Below, one piece after another: positions 1-5,140 of a DNA stretch of 10,000 nucleotides; the stretch's first letter is position 1, and every line of letters begins with the position of its first letter. A program made the translations under genes and the position numbers. The stretch is from Kiritimatiellota bacterium. Lineage in GTDB: Bacteria > Verrucomicrobiota > Kiritimatiellia > JAAZAB01. The stretch spans positions 1-10,000 of the forward strand of contig VSJD01000104.1 in NCBI GenBank assembly GCA_008636095.1. Direction: 5' to 3'. The notes under the pieces were generated by a model. The model saw nothing but the letters and a program-made list of their open reading frames with translations. It was not told the origin of the DNA and did not search any database.

Positions 1-400
1 CGTTTTCAATAAGCGCTTTTACCGTGGGTGTGCGGAATGCGCCGCCTTCGATTTTCACGGCATCGGCGCCGGCTTCCTTGACGAAGCGGCCGGCATTTTC
101 AATGGCCTGTGAAATGGACGCCTGGTAGGACATGAAGGGCATGTCGGCCACGACCAGGGCGGACTTGACGCCGCGTGCCACGGCGGCTGTATGGTGGAGC
201 ATCGCTGCCATGGTCACCGGCAAGGTGTCGGCATAGCCAAGCATCGTCATGGCCAGGGAGTCGCCCACCAGCAGTAGCGGCAGACCCGCTTCGTCGAGCA
301 GGCGCGCAGTGGTGTAGTCATAGGCCGTCAGGCACGCGAACTTGGCGCGGCCTTTTAAGGCCTTAATTTTGCCGGCGGTCCATTTGGATTCGGTGGGCAT
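1..400 (-). CDS. panB: 3-methyl-2-oxobutanoate hydroxymethyltransferase, N-terminal part (runs off left edge)
   Basis: PanB transfers a hydroxymethyl group from 5,10-methylene-tetrahydrofolate to 2-oxoisovalerate, giving ketopantoate, the first committed step of pantothenate and coenzyme A synthesis in the cytoplasm. The first 133 codons are present and read without a stop to the window edge; the C-terminal half lies outside. The TIM-barrel family signatures are clear: TAYD (residues 25-28), [14 protein letters not shown] (42-55) with the Mg-binding Asp47, LPVT (60-63), VADMPFMSY (84-92) with Asp86, and VKIEGG (115-120) with Lys116 and Glu118. These match the metal and substrate residues known in E. 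coli PanB. The ATG at 400 is preceded by GGAGG at 415-419, a rather long 14-base spacing, but the N-terminus aligns well with the family. folK lies 341 bases upstream on the same strand; the two products share the folate link. Identification is secure. Confidence 0.95.
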   Translation of the reverse strand, partial: MPTESKWTAGKIKALKGRAKFACLTAYDYTTARLLDEAGLPLLLVGDSLAMTMLGYADTLPVTMAAMLHHTAAVARGVKSALVVADMPFMSYQASISQAIENAGRFVKEAGADAVKIEGGAFRTPTVKALIEN

Positions 401-423
401 GATTTGGTGTGTTTCCTCCGGCA

Positions 424-589
424 GTGTGGCAAATTTGGTTCGAAAAAAGCGGAGGCGATCTTGGGCCGCCTGCGGGCTTCCCGCGCTTGCGCATACACGA
501 GTATTGCGCTGCGTGCGGCGCGCCCACAGTCGACCCAAGCTTGCCTTGTTTTTCGAATCCGCCTTCGGCGGAACCTAAATTCGCCACAC
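424..589. repeat. 166-base imperfect palindrome with a side hairpin
   Basis: Between folK and panB the sequence folds back on itself over its whole length. The outer arms are GTGTGGC (424-430) against GCCACAC (583-589). They continue through AAATTTGGTTC against GAACCTAAATT, then TTCGAAAAA (439-447) against TTTTTCGAA (549-557), then the segment around CTTGGGCCGCCTGCGGGC against the copy around GCCCACAGTCGACCCAAG. The apex is GCGCATAC, loop ACGA, GTATTGCGC, with one bulged T. The right arm carries an extra perfect hairpin, TCCGCC-TTC-GGCGGA (558-572), absent from the left arm. No reading frame here is convincing. It could be a miniature inverted-repeat element, a structured RNA processed from the folK-panB transcript, or a transcriptional attenuator. 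No T-run follows it on the minus strand, so it is not a standard terminator. Confidence 0.7.
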
Positions 590-712
590 GGTGACATCGG
601 ACTTCGCGCCGCGCTACGCCCGAGAAAAGCAAAATCTTTTCTTTTTTCGCGTCATTTCGCGTGTTTTGCGGGCAAATCTTTGTTTCCCGATTGCCTGTTT
701 CTTGCTGCCCCC
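590..712. other. Gene-free stretch between palindrome and heptad repeat
   Basis: No supported coding region. It contains an A/T-rich hairpin, AGAAAAG (623-629) and CTTTTCT (636-642) with a six-base loop, followed by a T-run only on the plus strand, where no gene ends. Next to it is a short repeated word, CGCG-TCATTT-CGCG (648-661). Together with its flanks this looks like intergenic repeat debris. ORFs drawn through it on the minus strand extend folK-panB spacer sequence and have no protein-like composition. Confidence 0.4.
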
Positions 713-740
713 TGATCTCTGACCGCTGACCTCTGTTTTC
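713..740. repeat. Heptad repeat, consensus TGAYCTC (four units)
   Basis: Four consecutive 7-base units, TGATCTC, TGACCGC, TGACCTC and TGTTTTC, end just before the folK stop codon at 742-744. This is one of four unrelated-in-sequence but equal-in-period arrays in this window. Confidence 0.65.
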
Positions 741-741
741 A

Positions 742-1245
742 CTACCATTTTTTTGCAAACAAAACCACCTTGTGCGTATCGCTCAGGCCGGCAAGCACGT
801 CGGCGACCGTGCCGGTTTGGCCCGGAATTACCAAGTCCGGTCGGACATCGTACAAGGGCTGGACCACGAACCGGCGCAGGGTCCAATGCGGATGGGGGAT
901 CACGATGTGCTGTTCCTGGATCTGCAGGGCGTCCGCATAAATAATGTCGATATCCATTGGGCGGGGTGCATTTATTACCGTATTTGGCACACGGCCGATT
1001 TTTTGCTCCATGAACTGAAACGTCTGCATAAGCTGGGAGAGGGGAATCAGCGTCTTGACGATCAGGATGGCGTTTAGAAAATTAAGCGCCTGGAATTCCG
1101 GGGGCACGTCCACCGGCTCCGTCTCATAAGCCGGCGATTGATCTGCCGACACGATGCCGGGACTGTCCAGAATAATGGCCTTGGCGTTTTGTAAATGCGC
1201 CAGCCGATCCCCCATATTTGATCCAAGACTTAGCCCGACTTCCAT
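742..1245 (-). CDS. folK: 2-amino-4-hydroxy-6-hydroxymethyldihydropteridine pyrophosphokinase (HPPK)
   Basis: FolK transfers pyrophosphate from ATP to 6-hydroxymethyl-7,8-dihydropterin, preparing it for condensation with p-aminobenzoate by FolP in folate synthesis. At 167 residues it has the usual single-domain length. Visible signatures are LSLGSNMGDR (5-14), YETEPV (40-45), FLNA (56-59), PRPMDIDII (94-102) with the two Mg-binding aspartates Asp98 and Asp100, and IPHPHWTLRRFVVQPL (116-131). In the signature just before the Pro-Arg, the basic residue often found two positions ahead of Ala93 is Ile91, a small deviation. The ATG at 1245 has AGGA at 1255-1258, nine bases upstream. It lies between dapB and panB on the same strand. 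No folB or folP is next to it; HPPK alone in a mixed biosynthetic cluster is common. Identification is secure. Confidence 0.95.
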   Translation of the reverse strand: MEVGLSLGSNMGDRLAHLQNAKAIILDSPGIVSADQSPAYETEPVDVPPEFQALNFLNAILIVKTLIPLSQLMQTFQFMEQKIGRVPNTVINAPRPMDIDIIYADALQIQEQHIVIPHPHWTLRRFVVQPLYDVRPDLVIPGQTGTVADVLAGLSDTHKVVLFAKKW

Positions 1246-1276
1246 GATTTATTTTCCTGATTTATGTTCATGTATA

Positions 1277-1373
1277 GGGATTTCAATCCCGCCGGGTCAG
1301 GGGGGCCGGCCTACAAAAAACATGTAGGCCCGGTGCCCACACCGGGTGTCTTAAAAGTTGCGGCGTTAGCCGC
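1277..1373. repeat. Four stem-loops between dapB and folK
   Basis: Perfect inverted repeats follow one another: GGGATT/AATCCC (1277-1290, 2-base loop), GGCCTACA/TGTAGGCC (1308-1330), CCCGGTG/CACCGGG (1329-1346) and GCGGC/GCCGC (1360-1373). On the minus strand, which is transcribed, the GCGGC hairpin is followed by AACTTTT, a weak terminator-like tail after dapB. The GGCCTACA hairpin has its T-run in the loop, so it is not a standard terminator. These may be partial termination or mRNA-end signals, or intergenic repeats. Confidence 0.55.
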
Positions 1374-1406
1374 CTAATTTAATGCGCCAATCCGCAATGC
1401 GTCGCT

Positions 1407-2237
1407 TCATTCCTTGATGTCCAGGACATCCAGCATGCTGTAAAGCCCCGGCTTGCGCGCGGTCACCCATTCTGCCGCGCGCAGGGCGCCCATTGCGAAA
1501 CAGTCGCGACTACTTGCGCGGTGGGTCAACTCCAGCCGCTCCCCCTCGGTAGCGAAGAGAATGGTATGATCGCCCACCACGTCGCCTGCCCGCACGGCGT
1601 GAATGCCGATTTGTGACGCCGGACGTTCTCCTACCAGGCCCTGCCGGCCATGGGCCGCTACATCGTCCAGTTTGAAGCCGCGCGCGGCGGCGGCCGTTTC
1701 CGCCAGCCGCAGGGCGGTCCCGCTCGGCGAATCTTTCTTGTGGCGATGATGGGTCTCGATGATCTCGATATTGTAGTCCCCCAGGGCGCCGGCGGTTTTC
1801 TTGACCATGGCAAACAGAAGATTCATGCCAAGGCTCATGTTAGGCGCCCAGACAACAGGAATATGGGCGGCGGCTTTCCGGATGGTCTCCGTTTCCGCTC
1901 CGTTCAAGCCGGTAGTACCGATAACCATGGGTTTCTTCAGTTCTGCCGCCAGCATCGCATGCCTGGCGGTGGCCGAGGGGAAACTGAAATCCACAAGCGT
2001 GTCCACTTTCTGAAAAGCCTTGCGGCTGTCAGCCGTCAGCAGTACACCGATATCCGCGATACCCGCGATGATCCCGACGTCTTTTCCCAAGAGCGGACAT
2101 TGCTCCGCTTCCACGGCCCCGGTCAGGTGCAGGTTCGGCGAACGGGATGCGCACCGGATCAGGGCCTGGCCCATGCGCCCGGCTGCGCCCAGGATGGCTA
2201 TCTTCAGTTTGGCTGGTGGATGATTGGTAGTAGGCAT
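1407..2237 (-). CDS. dapB: 4-hydroxy-tetrahydrodipicolinate reductase
   Basis: DapB reduces 4-hydroxy-tetrahydrodipicolinate, the DapA product, with NAD(P)H to tetrahydrodipicolinate on the route to diaminopimelate (cell wall) and lysine. The 276-residue length is typical. The N-terminal Rossmann domain has the glycine-rich GAAGRMG (17-23) and VDFSFPSA (82-89). IGTTG (106-110) follows, then the C-terminal substrate domain has IEIIETHHRHKKDSPSGTA (157-175), where His163 and Lys167 match the catalytic His and Lys of the E. coli enzyme. The ATG at 2237 has AAGGA eight bases upstream. The first ten residues are an extra tail before the Rossmann strand. dapA lies 157 bases upstream in the same direction, across a facing pair of heptad repeats and a possible short ORF; folK follows. 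Identification is secure. Confidence 0.97.
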   Translation of the reverse strand: MPTTNHPPAKLKIAILGAAGRMGQALIRCASRSPNLHLTGAVEAEQCPLLGKDVGIIAGIADIGVLLTADSRKAFQKVDTLVDFSFPSATARHAMLAAELKKPMVIGTTGLNGAETETIRKAAAHIPVVWAPNMSLGMNLLFAMVKKTAGALGDYNIEIIETHHRHKKDSPSGTALRLAETAAAARGFKLDDVAAHGRQGLVGERPASQIGIHAVRAGDVVGDHTILFATEGERLELTHRASSRDCFAMGALRAAEWVTARKPGLYSMLDVLDIKE

Positions 2238-2254
2238 GCTGGCGTTCCTTTGTC

Positions 2255-2356
2255 TCAGGTGTTCAGTGTTCGGTGTTCAGGGTTCGGCCTGTTTTTGCCC
2301 AAGGCCTCGGCGAGTGAGCTATCCAAATACATCTTGCCTTCTGGTTCATTGGTCAT
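2255..2356 (-). CDS. Possible 33-residue ORF between dapA and dapB
   Basis: An ATG at 2356 opens a frame that begins MTNEPEGKMYLDSS and continues LAEALGKNRPN, then ends in PEHRTLNT, the translation of a heptad repeat, with a TGA 17 bases before dapB. The first 25 or so residues look protein-like (mixed charged and hydrophobic), and the frame shares the operon's strand. The upstream GGTGGAGC is a poor ribosome binding site and also belongs to the repeat arm. It could be a small protein, a leader whose translation opens the dapB start, a decayed gene fragment carried between repeats, or chance. I do not recognise it. Confidence 0.25.
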   Translation of the reverse strand: MTNEPEGKMYLDSSLAEALGKNRPNPEHRTLNT

Positions 2357-2378
2357 GCTCCACCGAACACTGAACACC
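2258..2378. repeat. Facing heptad repeats forming a perfect 18-bp inverted repeat
   Basis: The left array is four 7-base units, GTTCAGT, GTTCGGT, GTTCAGG and GTTCGGC (2261-2288). The right side is the reverse complement of the same word. GGTGTTCAGTGTTCGGTG (2258-2275) is matched exactly by its complement at 2361-2378, leaving an 85-base loop. In RNA the arms would form a long stem between dapA and dapB. No T-run follows, so it is not a standard terminator; it could protect or separate the two halves of the dapA-dapB message. Confidence 0.75.
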
Positions 2379-2394
2379 CTGTCAGCCCTTCATT

Positions 2395-3261
2395 TCAGAT
2401 CAACTTTACTTTCCGCAGGGTTTCGGCCAGCCGGTTTTTCAGGGCCGGACTCATGGCACATAGGGGCAGGCGATACGTTTCTTCGATTTGGCCCATCATG
2501 GCCAGCGCCGCTTTAACCGGGATGGGGTTGGTATCAAGAAACATGTCGCTGAACAACTGGAAAAAAGTTTGGTGCAGGCGCCGGGCATCTTCCCAACGCC
2601 CGTCCAGCGCGGCGTGAACCATATCGGCCACGGGTTTGGGCGCAAGGTTGCCGGCCACGCTGATGACGCCCTTGGCGCCCACCGCCATCATGGGTAGCGT
2701 CAGTGGATCGTCACCGCAGAGCACGCACAGGTCACAAAGCGCCATGATCTGGCTCACGCGCGGCACACTGCCGGCGGCCTCCTTGATGGCTTTGATATTC
2801 GGATGTTGTGCCAGCCGGGCAACGGTGTCCACGGCGATTTCCACGCCACAGCGGCCGGGAATATTGTATAGAATTACCGGCAGACCAAGATCGGCGATGG
2901 CGCTGAAATGGCGGTAAAGCCCCTCCTGGTTGGGTTTGTTGTAATAGGGTGACACCTGGAGCGTGCCATCCGCGCCCACTCGCAGGGCAAACCCGGTGAG
3001 TTCCTGCGCCTCGCTGGTGGAATTGGCGCCGGTGCCGGCAATGACTTTGATTCGGCCGCGGCAGGTTTCCACGGCGGTCTCGATAACTTTTTTATGTTCA
3101 TTGTTATCCAGGGTGGGGGATTCCCCCGTCGTGCCGACGGGCACAATACCGTCCATGCCGCCCTGGATTTGCAGTTCGATCAGTTCTTTGAGTTTGCCGT
3201 AGTCCACCTGGTTGTCTTTGGTAAACGGGGTGACAATGGCCGTATATGCGCCTTCAAACAT
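2395..3261 (-). CDS. dapA: 4-hydroxy-tetrahydrodipicolinate synthase
   Basis: DapA condenses pyruvate with L-aspartate-4-semialdehyde through a lysine Schiff base, the first committed step to diaminopimelate and lysine. The 288-residue TIM barrel has the family's usual length. Key residues are visible: VGTTGES (42-48) with Thr44 and Thr45; SPYYNKP (104-110) with Tyr107; LYNIPGR (131-137) with Tyr132 and Arg137, the carboxylate-binding Arg; and AIKEAAG (158-164) with Lys160, the Schiff-base lysine. All align with E. coli DapA within one position. The ATG at 3261 is preceded by a strong AGGAGG (3271-3276), nine bases away. It is 21 bases downstream of the oxidoreductase gene and 157 bases upstream of dapB. 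Identification is strong, although close relatives in the DHDPS/NAL family can use other aldehydes; the dapB neighbour supports the lysine role. Confidence 0.96.
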   Translation of the reverse strand: MFEGAYTAIVTPFTKDNQVDYGKLKELIELQIQGGMDGIVPVGTTGESPTLDNNEHKKVIETAVETCRGRIKVIAGTGANSTSEAQELTGFALRVGADGTLQVSPYYNKPNQEGLYRHFSAIADLGLPVILYNIPGRCGVEIAVDTVARLAQHPNIKAIKEAAGSVPRVSQIMALCDLCVLCGDDPLTLPMMAVGAKGVISVAGNLAPKPVADMVHAALDGRWEDARRLHQTFFQLFSDMFLDTNPIPVKAALAMMGQIEETYRLPLCAMSPALKNRLAETLRKVKLI

Positions 3262-3282
3262 GATTCAAATCCTCCTGGTAAA

Positions 3283-4281
3283 TTAAAACGTGGCCGTGAA
3301 TCCCGCCGGCGGCAAATCAATCATGGTCCGTAAGCCCGGCGCGGCTTTTACAATGGATCGGATGGCGTTGATCGTGATTGCGCAGGTTGCGATATCCCCG
3401 TTCACGCCGCCGGGAATCATGGTCGTAAAGGCCGGCTCCCCGTCAATCTCCACCTTGTCGAACGATGCCGGTTCCCCCACCGCTGCGCGAAAATGGAGCT
3501 TAATGATTTCCTTGCCTTTGCACGTGGCGCGGCCGATCTGTTCCACCCCGCACGCCTCTCCACGCCGAATGGGTTTGTAGCCTGAGCGGATTTCCCGTTT
3601 GGCGATCACCGGATGCAGCGATTCTGTCACCCGCGTTAATTTCCATCCCAGATGGTGGGCGATCATGTGCATGGATTCCGTGAGCCCGACGTGCCGCAGA
3701 GTCCCGGCGCGCACCTTGGCTTGAAACTGGGACTGCGTTAGGCCGGCCCCGATTTTCTGCTGGAATGGAATGCGTCGCGGCGACGCATCCTGAATCCGGG
3801 AAACGCGGATACGATCCACGCGCTGGCAGACTGCCGTCAGGATACACGGCAGAAAATCCATGAGATAGCCGGGATTAACACCCGTGCCGACGCAGGCCAC
3901 GCCGTGTTGCTTGCAGATGACGTCCAGGCGTTTGGCGATCTGCGGCTGAGTTTTCCAGGGGAACGCCAATTCCTCGCAAGTGGAAACGATGTGCAGTCCC
4001 GCCCTGGCCAGTTCACCGACCTGCGGCTCCAAGCGCTTCAAACTCGAAACGGTGGTCAGCACGGCCACGGATGCCTGGACGCCCTTCATGGCGGCGTCCA
4101 GGTTGCGGTGCACAACGACGCCCGTTCGCTTTTTGATTCCGCACAACTTACCCAAGTCTTGGCCGGCCTTGTCCGGCGCCGGGTCCACCGCGCCGACAAT
4201 CTGGATCGTCCCGCGTTCCAATGCATACCGTACCGCTTTTTGTCCCAAGGGTCCCAATCCTATCTGGATGATATTGATCAT
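3283..4281 (-). CDS. NAD(P)-dependent oxidoreductase, 2,4-diaminopentanoate dehydrogenase-like (DapB-type Rossmann fold)
   Basis: This 332-residue protein begins with a Rossmann nucleotide-binding site, IQIGLGPLGQ (5-14), and an acidic strand end, VGAVDPAPDKAGQDLG (29-44). STCEELAFP (100-108) and GTGVNPGYLMDFLP (132-145) follow, and the C-terminus has GGVNGDIATCAITINAI (291-307) and MIDLP (320-324). From family knowledge this pattern belongs to proteins related to 2,4-diaminopentanoate dehydrogenase of ornithine fermentation, often annotated as dihydrodipicolinate reductase-like. The reaction here is unknown. It is the first gene of the run, its ATG at 4281 has AAGG at 4291-4294 with nine bases spacing, and only 21 bases separate it from dapA. 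That suggests an amino-acid dehydrogenase connected with lysine or diaminopimelate, or simply co-transcription. No ornithine-fermentation genes (oraE, oraS, ortA, ortB) are nearby, which argues against the ornithine pathway. Family is fairly sure, substrate is not. Confidence 0.8.
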   Translation of the reverse strand: MINIIQIGLGPLGQKAVRYALERGTIQIVGAVDPAPDKAGQDLGKLCGIKKRTGVVVHRNLDAAMKGVQASVAVLTTVSSLKRLEPQVGELARAGLHIVSTCEELAFPWKTQPQIAKRLDVICKQHGVACVGTGVNPGYLMDFLPCILTAVCQRVDRIRVSRIQDASPRRIPFQQKIGAGLTQSQFQAKVRAGTLRHVGLTESMHMIAHHLGWKLTRVTESLHPVIAKREIRSGYKPIRRGEACGVEQIGRATCKGKEIIKLHFRAAVGEPASFDKVEIDGEPAFTTMIPGGVNGDIATCAITINAIRSIVKAAPGLRTMIDLPPAGFTATF

Positions 4282-4310
4282 GAATAGATGCCTTTCGTCA
4301 AATTAAGCCT

Positions 4311-4540
4311 GCCTGCCCGCAGTGCTACAGCGTTGCAGGCGCGGCGCACGAACGCCTTGCCCGTTCGTCTTCGCTCAGGGCCTTGAGCATTGTCGAAACG
4401 GCTCAAGGTTAACCCTTTGCCGCGCCGGAAGGCAAACCCTGCCTTCGTTCCGAGTTCAGGCCGAGGGGAGCAAGTCCCGTCCTTCGGGACGTGTCGAAGC
4501 CCGAAGGGCGGACATTTAACACCAGAGGCGAGAAATGTCC
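4311..4540. repeat. Cluster of at least six perfect stem-loops in the divergent intergenic region
   Basis: Consecutive perfect inverted repeats: GCCTGC/GCAGGC (4311-4316 and 4335-4340), ACGAACG/CGTTCGT (4348-4368), CCTTGAGC/GCTCAAGG (4381-4408), GAAGGCA/TGCCTTC (4428-4446), CCTTCGGG/CCCGAAGG (4481-4507, with alternative GTCCCG/CGGGAC at 4474-4490), and GGACATTT/AAATGTCC (4510-4540, with alternative TTTAAC/GTTAAA at 4515-4548). Several loops carry the word GTCGAA, and the stems recall the common environmental repeat built on TTCGACAAGCTCAGG. It may be a pile-up of such repeats or a structured leader or ncRNA. No good ORF crosses it. Confidence 0.6.
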
Positions 4541-4558
4541 GGGTTAAAGGAATAAACT

Positions 4559-4597
4559 ATGGTAAACCCATCTCAAGTCAAGATAAAAAAGGTTTAA
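4559..4597 (+). CDS. Possible 12-residue leader ORF (MVNPSQVKIKKV)
   Basis: A very short ORF has a good ribosome binding site, AAAGGA (4546-4551), seven bases before the ATG. It follows directly on the hairpin cluster and precedes the DUF4190-like gene by 128 bases. The bases GGGTT (4541-4545) and AACCC (4565-4569) could pair and cover the start. It may be a leader peptide or the debris of a lost gene start; nothing in its sequence shows a function. Confidence 0.2.
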   Translation: MVNPSQVKIKKV

Positions 4598-4636
4598 AAA
4601 AAGGTTAGCGCTGTCTGCCATTGGGCCATCCGATTG

Positions 4637-4688
4637 TTGCATTTTTTACTTGCGTTGCCGTTATTTTTGGATAAATTATAGGTATAAA
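4637..4688 (+). promoter_or_regulatory. A/T-rich likely promoter region for the membrane gene run
   Basis: An A/T-rich island in otherwise G/C-rich DNA lies just before the DUF4190-like gene. It holds TTGCAT (4637-4642), TTGCGT (4650-4655), TAAATT (4672-4677) and TATAAA (4683-4688). TTGCGT to TAAATT has a 16-base spacer, acceptable for a sigma70-type promoter, but several pairings are possible and none is decisive. Confidence 0.3.
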
Positions 4689-4714
4689 TTTGTTCATGTC
4701 TTTTTTTTGCACAC

Positions 4715-4719
4715 GGGAG
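4715..4719 (+). promoter_or_regulatory. Ribosome binding site deciding the start of the DUF4190-like gene
   Basis: GGGAG ends six bases before the ATG at 4726. The in-frame ATG at 4720 touches this site and is too close, and the ATG at 4690 has no such site. Start 4726 is therefore chosen. Confidence 0.6.
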
Positions 4720-4725
4720 ATGTTC

Positions 4726-5055
4726 ATGAATACAGTTCAAGACCAATCGCCCGTTACGTCGTTGGCTGTTTGGGCTCTGATTCTCGGCATTGCCTCACTG
4801 GTCTTCTGCTGTCTGCCGGTGGCCATTCCAGCCATTATTTGTGGGCACCTGGCACGCTCACGGATCGAGCAGACGCCCGAGGCGGCGTCCGGCAGGGGTA
4901 TGGCAATGGCGGGTCTCATAATGGGCTACGCGAGCGTTGTAGCGTTTATTCTGGCCTGTATCCTTGGTATTATCACGGCCCTGACTATCCCGGCGGTCAT
5001 CAAGCTGTGGGACGACGTGCCGCGTAACGAGTGCCGGGATAATCCGGTTCAATAA
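4726..5055 (+). CDS. DUF4190-like small membrane protein
   Basis: A 109-residue protein with two hydrophobic segments (about 12-40 and 66-90) joined by a polar stretch with HLARSRI (41-47) and GRGMAMAGLIMGY (57-69). This is the pattern of DUF4190 domains: a helix, a short 'GHxA...I' turn, then 'GRGxAxAGLxxGY' leading into the second helix. There are two cysteines (28-29) in the first helix. The C-terminus is a short acidic and polar tail. No function is established for the family; such domains often sit beside zinc-ribbon, GYF or TM2 domains in small envelope proteins. It starts a run of three membrane protein genes; the next gene has its own promoter-like sequence, so co-transcription is likely but not required. 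Family call from memory of the motif pattern. Confidence 0.75.
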   Translation: MNTVQDQSPVTSLAVWALILGIASLVFCCLPVAIPAIICGHLARSRIEQTPEAASGRGMAMAGLIMGYASVVAFILACILGIITALTIPAVIKLWDDVPRNECRDNPVQ

Positions 5056-5080
5056 ATGTCTAACAGACAACATTTTTTAA

Positions 5081-5110
5081 TTGCGGCCAACGGCTGCCTT
5101 ATATTATAAT
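5081..5110 (+). promoter_or_regulatory. Sigma70-type promoter candidate
   Basis: TTGCGG (5081-5086) and TATAAT (5105-5110), a perfect -10 box, are separated by 18 bases, about 30 bases before the strong ribosome binding site of the next gene. It lies in the 85-base gap after the DUF4190-like gene. An imperfect hairpin, GCGGCC-AAC-GGCTGC (5083-5097), falls inside the spacer. Confidence 0.5.
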
Positions 5111-5127
5111 TTTAACAACAACACAAC

Positions 5128-5136
5128 AAGGAGGTG
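5128..5136 (+). promoter_or_regulatory. Strong ribosome binding site deciding the start at 5141
   Basis: AAGGAGGTG, nearly the full anti-16S complement, ends just before the ATG at 5141. The longer frame from 5081 would put this site, and the -10 box, inside the coding sequence, so the longer start is rejected. Confidence 0.8.
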
Positions 5137-5140
5137 GGTC

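Noticed and set aside
374..380. Residues 374-380 of ArgRS (FSTRQGN) as a damaged KMSK motif
   Set aside because: Many bacterial ArgRS lack a canonical KMSK and have a related S-T-R-x-G-N loop, so this is normal for the family. The coordinates given here are protein residues; the gene is at 6480-8198.
623..647. Hairpin with T-run as a rho-independent terminator
   Set aside because: The T-run is on the plus strand, where no gene ends. On the transcribed minus strand the hairpin is A/T-rich and is followed by CGGGCG.
713..740. Tandem repeats as a possible CRISPR array
   Set aside because: Units are 7 bases and contiguous, with no spacers, and no cas gene is present in the window.
363..758. 131-codon minus-strand frame spanning the folK-panB gap
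   Set aside because: It is composed of the heptad repeat (translated as RGQRSEIRGQ), the palindrome and the start of panB in another frame, so it is not protein-like.
1650..2516. 288-codon open frame on the plus strand
   Set aside because: It lies antisense across dapB, the dapB-dapA gap and the end of dapA. Its product is rich in Gly, Arg and Pro with no recognisable domain; the minus-strand genes carry clear catalytic motifs.
4585..4591. A AAA AAG slippery heptamer in the 12-codon ORF, suggesting -1 frameshifting
   Set aside because: The phase is right, but the -1 frame ends only four codons later than the normal stop (at 4608), so a shift would produce nothing substantial, and no downstream pseudoknot is evident.
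4390..4608. 72-codon plus-strand frame over the hairpin cluster
   Set aside because: It follows inverted repeats rather than protein-like codons and has no ribosome binding site; the region is better explained as structured or repeat DNA.
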